Assembly: GCA_018350325.1 (NCBI GenBank)
Contig: JAEVLN010000048.1
Coordinates: 177,038-241,037 of the forward strand
DNA length: 64,000 nt
Source: Globodera rostochiensis
Lineage: Eukaryota > Nematoda > Chromadorea > Rhabditida > Heteroderidae
Direction: 5' to 3'
Part shown: in pieces, positions 22,693-43,600 of the stretch
Position numbering within the stretch: the stretch's first letter is position 1
Layout: every line of letters begins with the position of its first letter
Made by a program: the position numbers and the translations under genes
Notes under the pieces: generated by a model
What the model was told of the DNA's origin: nothing
The model's database searches: none
Seen by the model: the letters and a program-made list of their open reading frames with translations, nothing else

Positions 22693-23187
22693 CCTTAACC
22701 GATCAGCCTTTTAGCCGCTATTAAAGGTTGCGGTAGAGGTCGTCTGAGTCTGGGAAATTTTTAACACGTCATACAATAACTAGGGCTGGCATTTATATGC
22801 ACATAAAATCTTGAAATATGCGCATAAAATATGCACCAAAAATTGCAAAATATGCTCATAAATTTTTCCAAATTCAATATAAAATTATCGACTCTCTCTA
22901 AGCCTAACACACGAATCTGAAAGAATTTTTTGGCGGAAAGCACTTTGAAGCAAGTTATGAGCCCGGGACTGAAGTGTCTTTTTGACTAGGGACTCGGTTG
23001 TCCATTGACTAAAAAATGCGCAAAATAACTTACCGTATATACTGTTTTAATTCCACCGGCGACATTATTTTTCAACCTCCTTAGAAAGGGTGACATTATT
23101 AGAGGTGGTGGCATTATCACTATGGGGCAAGCCCAGCAGCACACAAAAATGAAGGATGCGCTAAAATTTATGCCATTTTAGCACTAA
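22693..23187. other. Gap between FLAD1 and the satellite array
   Basis: Holds the hAT-like end at 22,781 and about 300 bp of single-copy-looking AT-rich sequence. No supported gene. Confidence 0.5.
22781..22885 (+). mobile_element. End of a second hAT-like element
   Basis: It starts TAGGGCTGGCATTTATATGC and then follows the internal sequence of the element at 3175 (ATGCACATAAAATCTTGAAA, ATATGCGCATAAAATATGCA) almost base for base for about 90 bp. No matching right end or target duplication was found. Confidence 0.65.
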
Positions 23188-32609
<9,422 letters not shown>

Positions 32610-35600
32610 CAACCTCCCTAGGCTCTGGTTTGTTTCGGATCAAAAGTCCCTGTAAATCTGGGAGATTTATTCAATGTCTTAATTTTGAAATTTGAGAACC
32701 CAAATTTTGTCCAACAAAAGTAAATGTCGTTTATTTTCAACCTACCTTAGACTATGGTTTGTTTCGGATCAAAAGTCCCTGTAAATCTGGGAGATTTATT
32801 CAATGTCTTAATTTTGAAATTTGAGAACCCAAATTTTGTCCAACAAAAGTAAATGTCGTTTATTTTCAACCACCTTAGACTATGGTTTGTTTCGGATCAA
32901 AAGTCCCTGTAAATCTGGGAGATTTATTCAATGACTTAATTTTGAAATTTGAGAACCCAAATTTTGTCCAACAAAAGTAAATGTCGTTTATTTTCAACCT
33001 ACCTTAGACTATGGTTTGTTTCGGATCAAAAGTCCCTGTAAATCTGGGAGATTTATTCAATGACTTAATTTTGAAATTTGAGAACCCAAATTTTGTCCAA
33101 CAAAAGTAAATGTCGTTTATTTTCAACTACCTTAGACTATGGTTTGTTTCGGATCAAAAGTCCCTGTAAATCTGGGAGATTTATTCAATGACTTAATTTT
33201 GAAATTTGAGAACCCAAATTTTGTCCAACAAAAGTAAATGTCGTTTATTTTCAACCACCTTAGACTATGGTTTGTTTCGGATCAAAAGTCCCTGTAAATC
33301 TGGGAGATTTATTCAATGACTTAATTTTGAAATTTGAGAACCCAAATTTTGTCCAACAAAAGTAAATGTCGTTTATTTTCAACCTCCCTAGGCTCTGGTT
33401 TGTTTCGGATCAAAAGTCCCTGTAAATCTGGGAGATTTATTCAATGACTTAATTTTGAAATTTGAGAACCCAAATTTTGTCCAACAAAAGTAAATGTCGT
33501 TTATTTTCAACCACCTTAGACTATGGTTTGTTTCGGATCAAAAGTCCCTGTAAATCTGGGAGATTTATTCAATGACTTAATTTTGAAATTTGAGAACCCA
33601 AATTTTGTCCAACAAAAGTAAATGTCGTTTATTTTCAATCACCTTAGACTATGGTTTGTTTCGGATCAAAAGTCCCTGTAAATCTGGGAGATTTATTCAA
33701 TGACTTAATTTTGAAATTTGAGAACCCAAATTTTGTCCAACAAAAGTAAATGTCGTTTATTTTCAACCTCCCTAGGCTCTGGTTTGTTTCGGATCAAAAG
33801 TCCCTGTAAATCTGGGAGATTTATTCAATGACTTAATTTTGAAATTTGAGAACCCAAATTTTGTCCAACAAAAGTAAATGTCGTTTATTTTCAACTACCT
33901 TAGACTATGGTTTGTTTCGGATCAAAAGTCCCTGTAAATCTGGGAGATTTATTCAATGACTTAATTTTGAAATTTGAGAACCCAAATTTTGTCCAACAAA
34001 AGTAAATGTCGTTTATTTTCAACTACCTTAGACTATGGTTTGTTTCGGATCAAAAGTCCCTGTAAATCTGGGAGATTTATTCAATGACTTAATTTTGAAA
34101 TTTGAGAACCCAAATTTTGTCCAACAAAAGTAAATGTCGTTTATTTTCAACCTCCCTAGGCTCTGGTTTGTTTCGGATCAAAAGTCCCTGTAAATCTGGG
34201 AGATTTATTCAATGACTTAATTTTGAAATTTGAGAACCCAAATTTTGTCCAACAAAAGTAAATGTCGTTTATTTTCAACCTACCTTAGACTATGGTTTGT
34301 TTCGGATCAAAAGTCCCTGTAAATCTGGGAGATTTATTCAATGACTTAATTTTGAAATTTGAGAACCCAAATTTTGTCCAACAAAAGTAAATGTCGTTTA
34401 TTTTCAACCTACCTTAGACTATGGTTTGTTTCGGATCAAAAGTCCCTGTAAATCTGGGAGATTTATTCAATGACTTAATTTTGAAATTTGAGAACCCAAA
34501 TTTTGTCCAACAAAAGTAAATGTCGTTTATTTTCAACCTACCTTAGACTATGGTTTGTTTCGGATCAAAAGTCCCTGTAAATCTGGGAGATTTATTCAAT
34601 GACTTAATTTTGAAATTTGAGAACCCAAATTTTGTCCAACAAAAGTAAATGTCGTTTATTTTCAACCTACCTTAGACTATGGTTTGTTTCGGATCAAAAG
34701 TCCCTGTAAATCTGGGAGATTTATTCAATGACTTAATTTTGAAATTTGAGAACCCAAATTTTGTCCAACAAAAGTAAATGTCGTTTATTTTCAACCTACC
34801 TTAGGACTATGGTTTGTTTCGGATCAAAAGTCCCTGTAAATCTGGGAGATTTATTCAATGACTTAATTTTGAAATTTGAGAACCCAAATTTTGTCCAACA
34901 AAAGTAAATGTCGTTTATTTTCAACCTACCTTAGGCTCTGGTTTGTTTCGGATCAAAAGTCCCTGTAAATCTGGGAGATTTATTCAATGACTTAATTTTG
35001 AAATTTGAGAAACCAAATTTTGTCCAACAAAAGTAAATGTCGTTTATTTTCAACCACCTTAGACTATGGTTTGTTTCGGATCAAAAGTCCCTGTAAATCT
35101 GGGAGATTTATTCAATGACTTAATTTTGAAATTTGAGAACCCAAATTTTGTCCAACAAAAGTAAATGTCGTTTATTTTCAATCACCTTAGACTATGGTTT
35201 GTTTCGGATCAAAAGTCCCTGTAAATCTGGGAGATTTATTCAATGACTTAATTTTGAAATTTGAGAACCCAAATTTTGTCCAACAAAAGTAAATGTCGTT
35301 TATTTTCAACCTCCCTAGGCTCTGGTTTGTTTCGGATCAAAAGTCCCTGTAAATCTGGGAGATTTATTCAATGACTTAATTTTGAAATTTGAGAACCCAA
35401 ATTTTGTCCAACAAAAGTAAATGTCGTTTATTTTCAACTACCTTAGACTATGGTTTGTTTCGGATCAAAAGTCCCTGTAAATCTGGGAGATTTATTCAAT
35501 GACTTAATTTTGAAATTTGAGAACCCAAATTTTGTCCAACAAAAGTAAATGTCGTTTATTTTCAACCTCCCTAGGCTATGGTTTGTTTCGGATCAAAAGT

Positions 35601-38549
35601 CCCTGTAAATCTGGGAGATTTATTCAATGACTTAATTTTGAAATTTGAGAACCCAAATTTTGTCCAACAAAAGTAAATGTCGTTTATTTTCAACCACCTT
35701 AGACTATGGTCTGTTTCGGATCAAAAGTCCCTGTAAATCTGGGAGATTTATTCAATGTCTTAATTTTGAAATTTGAGAACCCAAATTTTGTCCAACAAAA
35801 GTAAATGTCGTTTATTTTCAACTACCTTAGACTATGGTTTGTTTCGGATCAAAAGTCCCTGTAAATCTGGGAGATTTATTCAATGACTTAATTTTGAAAT
35901 TTGAGAACCCAAATTTTGTCCAACAAAAGTAAATGTCGTTTATTTTCAACCTCCCTAGGCTCTGGTTTGTTTCGGATCAAAAGTCCCTGTAAATCTGGGA
36001 GATTTATTCAATGACTTAATTTTGAAATTTGAGAACCCAAATTTTGTCCAACAAAAGTAAATGTCGTTTATTTTCAACTACCTTAGACTATGGTTTGTTT
36101 CGGATCAAAAGTCCCTGTAAATCTGGGAGATTTATTCAATGACTTAATTTTGAAATTTGAGAACCCAAATTTTGTCCAACAAAAGTAAATGTCGTTTATT
36201 TTCAACCACCTTAGACTATGGTTTGTTTCGGATCAAAAGTCCCTGTAAATCTGGGAGATTTATTCAATGTCTTAATTTTGAAATTTGAGAACCCAAATTT
36301 TGTCCAACAAAAGTAAATGTCGTTTATTTTCAACCTCCCTAGGCTCTGGTTTGTTTCGGATCAAAAGTCCCTGTAAATCTGGGAGATTTATTCAATGTCT
36401 TAATTTTGAAATTTGAGAACCCAAATTTTGTCCAACAAAAGTAAATGTCGTTTATTTTCAACCACCTTAGACTATGGTTTGTTTCGGATCAAAAGTCCCT
36501 GTAAATCTGGGAGATTTATTCAATGTCTTAATTTTGAAATTTGAGAACCCAAATTTTGTCCAACAAAAGTAAATGTCGTTTATTTTCAACCACCTTAGAC
36601 TATGGTTTGTTTCGGATCAAAAGTCCCTGTAAATCTGGGAGATTTATTCAATGACTTAATTTTGAAATTTGAGAACCCAAATTTTGTCCAACAAAAGTAA
36701 ATGTCGTTTATTTTCAACCACCTTAGACTATGGTTTGTTTCGGATCAAAAGTCCCTGTAAATCTGGGAGATTTATTCAATGACTTAATTTTGAAATTTGA
36801 GAACCCAAATTTTGTCCAACAAAAGTAAATGTCGTTTATTTTCAACCACATTAGACTATGGTTTGTTTCGGATCAAAAGTCCCTGTAAATCTGGGAGATT
36901 TATTCAATGTCTTAATTTTGAAATTTGAGAACCCAAATTTTGTCCAACAAAAGTAAATGTCGTTTATTTTCAACCTCCCTAGGCTCTGGTTTGTTTCGGA
37001 TCAAAAGTCCCTGTAAATCTGGGAGATTTATTCAATGTCTTAATTTTGAAATTTGAGAACCCAAATTTTGTCCAACAAAAGTAAATGTCGTTTATTTTCA
37101 ACCACCTTAGACTATGGTTTGTTTCGGATCAAAAGTCCCTGTAAATCTGGGAGATTTATTCAATGTCTTAATTTTGAAATTTGAGAACCCAAATTTTGTC
37201 CAACAAAAGTAAATGTCGTTTATTTTCAACCACCTTAGACTATGGTTTGTTTCGGATCAAAAGTCCCTGTAAATCTGGGAGATTTATTCAATGACTTAAT
37301 TTTGAAATTTGAGAACCCAAATTTTGTCCAACAAAAGTAAATGTCGTTTATTTTCAACCACCGTAGACTGTCGTTTGTTTCGGATCAAAAGTCCCTGTAA
37401 ATCTGGGAGATTTATTCAATGACTTAATTTTGAAATTTGATAACCCAAATTTTGTCCAACAAAAGTAAATGTCGTTTATTTTCAACCACATTAGACTATG
37501 GTTTGTTTCGGATCAAAAGTCCCTGTAAATCTGGGAGATTTATTCAATGTCTTAATTTTGAAATTTGAGAACCCAAATTTTGTCCAACAAAAGTAAATGT
37601 CGTTTATTTTCAACCACATTAGACTATGGTTTGTTTCGGATCAAAAGTCCCTGTAAATCTGGGAGATTTATTCAATGTCTTAATTTTGAAATTTGAGAAC
37701 CCAAATTTTGTCCAACAAAAGTAAATGTCGTTTATTTTCAACCACCTTAGACTATGGTTTGTTTCGGATCAAAAGTCCCTGTAAATCTGGGAGATTTATT
37801 CAATGTCTTAATTTTGAAATTTGAGAACCCAAATTTTGTCCAACAAAAGTAAATGTCGTTTATTTTCAACCACCTTAGACTATGGTTTGTTTCGGATCAA
37901 AAGTCCCTGTAAATCTGGGAGATTTATTCAATGTCTTAATTTTGAAATTTGAGAACCCAAATTTTGTCCAACAAAAGTAAATGTCGTTTATTTTCAACCA
38001 CCTTAGACTATGGTTTGTTTCGGATCAAAAGTCCCTGTAAATCTGGGAGATTTATTCAATGTCTTAATTTTGAAATTTGAGAACCCAAATTTTGTCCAAC
38101 AAAAGTAAATGTCGTTTATTTTCAACCACCTTAGACTATGGTTTGTTTCGGATCAAAAGTCCCTGTAAATCTGGGAGATTTATTCAATGACTTAATTTTG
38201 AAATTTGAGAACCCAAATTTTGTCCAACAAAAGTAAATGTCGTTTATTTTCAACCACCGTAGACTGTCGTTTGTTTCGGATCAAAAGTCCCTGTAAATCT
38301 GGGAGATTTATTCAATGACTTAATTTTGAAATTTGAGAACCCAAATTTTGTCCAACAAAAGTAAATGTCGTTTATTTTCAACCACCGTAGACTGTCGTTT
38401 GTTTCGGATCAAAAGTCCCTGTAAATCTGGGAGATTTATTCAATGTCTTAATTTTGAAATTTGTGAACCCACCTTTTGTCCAACAAAAGTAAATGTCGTT
38501 TATTTTCAACCACCTTAGACTATGGTTTGTTTCGGATCAAAAGTCCCTG
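32610..38549. repeat. 128/129-bp satellite, block 2 (about 46 monomers)
   Basis: Same monomer as block 1. The last few monomers carry a CACCGTAGACTGTCG box (from about 37,360) and one has GTGAACCCACC. The array ends inside a monomer at AAAGTCCCTG, followed by ATCCAAAGTTG. Confidence 0.98.
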
Positions 38550-38755
38550 ATCCAAAGTTGTCTGATTTCTGTTTCTGAAACATTCTTTAACAAAATTGGT
38601 GTGGTTCGTAAAATTACTGATTTTTGCCTTTAATTTGTTTTGCTAACTTGTGCTTCATAATCTGATAAAAATTCTGCTAATGAAAATTCTAGATTGCCGA
38701 AAAAATTTCGAAAATTTGCGATTTTCTAATTTTTCAAAATGCAAATTTTTTTTGG

Positions 38756-38806
38756 CGAATTCTGCTTTACAGGGGGGGGGCGGCGGTCCCATAGGTGCCA
38801 CCGGAA
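38756..38806 (+). repeat. Dispersed GC-hairpin repeat, copy 3
   Basis: GGCGAATTCTGCTTTACAGG, a G run, then CGGCGGTCCCATAGGTGCCA. Same layout as copies 1 and 2. Confidence 0.7.
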
Positions 38807-39056
38807 GATTTTTTGGAAATTTTAATGAATCTTGTTAAAGAAATTGAACAAAAATATGCTGGAAATAGTAAATAGAAAGAACCAAAAAGTCCAATGGGGC
38901 GCATCCTCCCATTCTTAAAAAACTTCAAAAAACATGGCCAGCAGATCGCCGTTCGCTTTTTTTCGATGCGATTCCCATCCCTGATATAGCGATTTTACAC
39001 TTGTATCAAATAATTTTGAAAAAGACGAATCGACAGCTTTTGCTTGATAAAAATCT

Positions 39057-39118
39057 TAGGCCTAAGAGCCTAGGCTGAGGCTTAGGCCTAAGCCTAAGGA
39101 GCCTAAGCTGAGGCCTTC
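39057..39118. repeat. Palindromic TTAGGC/GCCTAA cluster
   Basis: Alternating TTAGGCCTAAG, GCCTAGGC and CCTAAGCCTAAGG words in both orientations. TTAGGC is the nematode telomere hexamer, but here it is not a head-to-tail array. Confidence 0.6.
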
Positions 39119-39123
39119 GGATC

Positions 39124-39384
39124 ATGAATCTGTTCCTCGTTTTCGATAATGTGACGTGGACCAAGCCACGTATTGACGAAGTAAAGGATAAGTTCTTAAG
39201 GGTAATGGAACTAAGGAACCATTTTAATATTTCCTACCCCTCAGCTCAACAGTTGGCTCTAATGTTGACATCAAAGCACAAAAATAATTATAAACAAATC
39301 CTGCGGGCACAAATGATAAATGCCTACATTCGAAGGATTGGTATGAAAGCAAAATTCGTCAACGATTGGACTTTGTTTCTTTGA
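39124..39384 (+). CDS. Hypothetical 86-aa frame (copy A)
   Basis: Not recognised. Starts MNLFLVFDNVTWTKPRIDEV and contains LRNHFNISYPSAQQLALML and MINAYIRRIGMKAKFVNDW. Composition is protein-like, but nothing confirms expression, and the duplication explains its conservation in copy B. Confidence 0.25.
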   Translation: MNLFLVFDNVTWTKPRIDEVKDKFLRVMELRNHFNISYPSAQQLALMLTSKHKNNYKQILRAQMINAYIRRIGMKAKFVNDWTLFL

Positions 39385-39898
39385 AACGCACAAGAGCCAT
39401 TTCACTCGGGCAAAAAGGCAAATGACTATGTTCGGAACCTTATTCTTCACATTGCTGGTTAAATACCAGATAAGAAAAACCCATTTATGCAAAATTCTCG
39501 AGATAACAAACGGGCGGAGGTCAACCAGCAGCATCTCATGTGAATTTGCAAACAAATACTGCAATATGCACTATATCTTTTTTTGTACTGTCGAAAATAC
39601 CGGGCATGATTTAATAATAAGACACTGTTACATTCCACAATTGCTGGCTGTGTTGTAATGAATGAAGGGCTGAGATAGTTTAAGGCAAAATACGAATAAG
39701 TTCGTTCTACTTCGGGCAGTTCAAAGACCGGTTTAATGCATTTCCACCTTGGGACCTAGTTTTCCGTGCCTAACTAGTCGAGATGAAGCGATTGGTTGGG
39801 TATTTTGTTTGCACGCCCAAAAAGAAAGCAAAATTTATTCAGCACTATTTCAAAAATGAATTGAGATCACGGCAAAGTATATTTAATGGACCGGCGGG

Positions 39899-42545
39899 TC
39901 ACAATTCGGTCACCTGCTCATGTCGCATCTTCTCCGTGCGTTTTCTCTCTTCAGCAGAAATGCTGACGGAGTCCGTCGATATCATGACGGGATTCCACTT
40001 TGATCGTATTGGGACATCAAATTCTGAATAGGTCTCACTCACCGCCGACGGCAAGACTTTCCCCCATCGAACCTCCCTCCCTCTCTCGCTCCCTCCCTCT
40101 CTCGCTCCCTCCCTCTCCTCTCCCTCTCTCGCTCCCTCCCTCTCCTCTCCCTCTCTCGCTCCCTCCCTCTCTCGCTCCCTCCCTCTCTCGCTCCCTCTCT
40201 CTCCGCTCCCTCCCTCTCTCGCTCCCTCCCTCTCTCGCTCCCTCCCTCTCTCGCTCCCTCCCTCCCTCTCTCTCTCGCTCCCTCTCTCTCTCGCTCCCTC
40301 CCTCTCTCGCTCCCTCTTTCTCTCGCTCCCTCCCTCTCTCGCTCCCTCTCTCTCTCGCTCCCTCCCTCTCTCGCTCCCTCCCTCTCTCGCTCCCTCCCTC
40401 TCTCGCTCCCTCCCTCTCTCGCTCCCTCCCTCTCTCGCTCCCTCCCTCCCTCTCTCTCTCGCTCCCTCTCTCTCTCGCTCCCTCCCTCTCTCGCTCCCTC
40501 TCTCTCTCGCTCCCTCCCTCTCTCGCTCCCTCTCTCTCTCGCTCCCTCCCTCTCTCGCTCCCTCCCTCTCCTCTCCCTCTCTCGCTCCCTCCCTCTCCTC
40601 TCCCTCTCTCGCTCCCTCCCTCTCTCGCTCCCTCCCTCTCTCGCTCCCTCCCTCTCTCGCTCCCTCCCTCTCTCGCTCCCTCCCTCCCTCTCTCTCTCGC
40701 TCCCTCTCTCTCTCGCTTCCTCTCTCTCTCGCTCCCTCCCTCTCTCGTCTCTCTCTCTCTCGCTCCCTCCCTCTCTCGCTCCCTCCCTCCCTCTCTCTCT
40801 CTCTCTCTCGCTCCCTCCCTCTCTCGCTCCCTCCCTCTCTTGCTCCCTCCCTCTCTCGCTCCCTCCCTCTCTCGCTCCCTCCCTCTCTCGCTCCCTCCCT
40901 CTCTCGCTCCCTCCATCTCTCGCTCCCTCCCTCTCTCGCTCCCTCTCTCTCTCGCTCCCTCCCTCTCTCGCTCCCTCCCTCTCTCGCTCCCTCCCTCTCT
41001 CGCTCCCTCCCTCCCTCCCTCTTCGCTCCCTCCCTCTCTCGCTCCCTCTCTCTCTCGCTCCCTCCCTCTCTCGCTCCCTCTCTCTCTCGCTCCCTCCCTC
41101 TCTCGCTCCCTCTCTCTCTCTCTCTCGCTCCCTCCCTTCCTCACTTCTTTCCATCGGATCCTCCCGTTTCAACGCCATCCCAATTCCCTTCGACTCTGTT
41201 CCTCTCTTTTCGTCTTCAGCACTTCCAGGATGTCCAGCTTCTTGGGGGGCATCAGCCCTTCTCGGCATGTCGAATCTCGACAACTTTGTCATCTTTTTCT
41301 TTTCATTGATTCTTCCATGCCGATCATTTTCAACCCCTGCCAAAACTTCCCCGCTGTCCAATTGTCGTTTCCTTCGTATCTTCCCGTCCCCACCAATCCG
41401 TTGCTCCTCCAACGTCCTCCACATGCCCATGTCCATGCCGAACTCGGTGTTCCCCCTCTTCTCCACCCGAATTCTTCTGCTAGTCTTTCTCCGAACATCT
41501 CTCTTTCCTTCCCAATCTTTGATCCTTACGGGAATTTGTCGCCATCTTTCACTTCCATCGCCTTTTTCGAATTCACTTGGAAACTCCTCTGACCAAACTT
41601 GGCTACCGTCGCTGCAAGGCTAAAAACAATGTTTTTCATTTTTTGGCACCTTAAATACCATTTTGGTTGGAGTGATTATTTGAGGGAATGCTTTTTCTAA
41701 TGAATGTTGCCATGCTTCTGGCACACTTTGAGGAGATAAGAGTGCATTCAGCGGACTTTTACTGCTGGACCGAGTGGTGGAAACAACGGAATTGTGCTGA
41801 AATTTACGTTAAATTTTAATTACATAAATATTTATATTCATTTTATGGTTTAAAAAAGATTATTATTCCTTTTCCTTTCCGTTCCGTTCCCTTGAACTGT
41901 CACTTTTTCTTTTTCGGCAAGGAAATCCACTTGGCCCATTTTGAGTTGGCGCACACATAAAAGGGCATTCAATGAATAAAGAAGAAAGAGGAGAAGCGCG
42001 GAAATTGCTGCCTGCAGCAAGGAGCCGTTGGCGGAGTGTTCCTTGAAGAGTTTTGTGTAGAAACGGGCCAAACAAAAAGGCAAAAAGCAAAATTTGTTTT
42101 GCCTGAAAATATCCGATAAAAAGAACGACTGCGAAGGCCACACAAATGACCGCCTAAGGAAAGTTGGAAAGTGAGTGTTCACTTATTTTGAAATTGAAAA
42201 GTGCCATTGTTGCAGAGATGGTCACGTCAATTCTTAGCCAGCTTCTGGCCCTTGATTGTGACTTGTAACGGACGTATGGCAGTGGATGATGGCGAAGAAT
42301 GCGCTCCTGGGACCCGAAGAGGACGTAGAGGCCGAAAAGAGGCACCGCAAGTGAGGCAAGGAGCAGGACCCAATGGGGACCGATGTTGTAGAGGGAGACC
42401 ACCTGCTGGGTCAGGAGGGGAGGATCGTCGGAGGTTGGGCAAACCGGACCAGGAAGAGCGAAGTCAGCAGTTGAAACAGCTTCATCGCGAACCGAAGGAC
42501 CCGTTCTGGAAGGTCGCTGAACGGAATTGATGTGAATTCATTCAT
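39899..42545 (-). CDS. Multi-pass membrane protein, about 409 aa (copy A)
   Basis: Family not recognised. Eight minus-strand exons join in phase: 42545-42450, 42402-42226, 42153-42103, 42041-41904, 41796-41659, 41619-41145, 40072-40043, 40023-39899. Hydrophobic segments: about residues 21-40 (MKLFQLLTSLFLVVSLYNIG), 41-62 (HWVLLLASLAVPLFGLYVLF), 92-107 (AVICVAFAVVLFIGYF) and 116-138 (LLQAAISALLLFLLYSLNAL). The long hydrophilic tail carries SSSKSPLNALLSPQS, EEFPSEFEKGDGSERW, RQIPVRIKDWEGKRD, a basic region and FDVPIRSKWNPVMI. Stop at 39,899; AATAAA about 60 nt further (39,834-39,839). Intron 3 (42,102-42,042) has a GC donor (CAG|GCAAAA). Intron 6 (41,144-40,073) is a purine microsatellite. Splicing it out resolves the frame difference between its two sides, so the Arg/Glu-repeat frames are probably intronic. 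A nuclear-envelope or ER protein is possible, but this is inference. Confidence 0.72.
40073..41144. repeat. CT/GA-rich microsatellite intron, copy A
   Basis: About 1.07 kb of GCTCCCTCCCTCTCTC-type units. On the minus strand it starts with GTGAGG and ends GGGAG, usable splice sites. Open in several frames on both strands because the units contain no stop codons. Confidence 0.9.
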
Positions 42546-43600
42546 CAAATTGTGCTAAAACGGACAGTCCACCAAATTAATCTTTTATTTCGCAATATTT
42601 ATTCTGACTGAAAATTGTTGTGGTCGTCGGGATCGATTTATATAATAACTATGGGAGGGGATTTGCTGTTGTGTTGGCGAGGTACAATACCAGCGACAAA
42701 AGACAATGGAATGCTTGCTCCATATGAATGAGTGATTGAGGGGGAGGGAATGAGAGCCCACAATGACAAACCAACCAAATTTGCGCACCCAAACATCCCT
42801 CCCCCCCCCCCCAACCCCCCCCCCCCAATTCCCCTCTTTTTGAGTGCCCCCCCCCCTCCCCCTCCCCTCCCTCTCTTTCCTCTCTACTAATTCCCCTTTA
42901 TTTCGCCCCCGGCAAAACAGGTTATGTTAAGCATTGTTCCCTATCCCTCTCTCAACTCATTCCAAATCCCCAAATCCTTCACACGCACTCCCAAATCCCC
43001 ACAAAAGGTATTTCGGGCAAAAATCCCAAAACCAGACAAATAATTAAAACAAAAAATGTCCTTTCCCGCGCCTTTCCCCAACGCTTATTATTACGCCATT
43101 GTCGCACACACAAAAATTGTGGACGTAATATATTATACGTAATATCCTTTTTTAGAGATTGAACCACAATCAGGAAGGACTAGACGCACTTTCCAGTCCC
43201 TCGTCGGACCCTTAAAAATAGCGTCAGTTCGTTAAGCAATCGTTGTTAAGGAAATTTAAGCAAAAATTCAGAAAGACGTGATGAATTTATTTCAAAAATT
43301 CTTGTATCTATTCTTTTTTTGCGCGTATTTTTAATTAAAAAATATTAGAAAATTTATTTTAAAAATCTTATTAATGAGGGGATGCCTATTAGGGGGAAAA
43401 CCAATAAATAGTGCTTGAACTCAAGCGGGTTCAAGCACAACACATAACATAAGACTCACCAAAAAGGGAAACCACTAGGCCATCGACTTACTTGGGAGAT
43501 ATAAGTAAAAATGGTTAAAATTGTCGGTCGGAGATGCCATCATTAGGCGGTACTTTTTTCCCGGTTGGTCCCGGTCCCGGCGGGACTAAAAAACCGGGAG
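42546..43600. other. Upstream of the copy A membrane gene
   Basis: Poly-C/CT tracts at about 42,799-42,880, then AT-rich DNA with no supported exon. The last 45 bp (from 43,556) are the start of a CCGGGAC-rich element cut by the duplication junction. Confidence 0.5.

Larger units (their letters stand above)
38550..43600. other. Segmental duplication, copy A
   Basis: About 5 kb of non-satellite DNA repeated at 46,093-51,141 with an offset of 7,543 bp (7,541 after a poly-C length change). Translations of all comparable frames are identical. It carries the membrane-protein gene, the microsatellite intron and a GC-hairpin repeat, and ends at 43,600 by joining straight into satellite. Confidence 0.95.

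Noticed and set aside
39783..40031. 82-codon plus-strand frame MKRLVGYFVC...
   Set aside because: Antisense to the last exon and 3' end of the membrane-protein gene, whose phase and poly(A) signal agree.
40000..41592. 530-codon Ser/Leu/Pro frame (plus) and Arg/Glu/Gly frames (minus), also in copy B
   Set aside because: They translate a CT/GA microsatellite that is open in several frames on both strands. Splice phases on the minus strand fit it being an intron.
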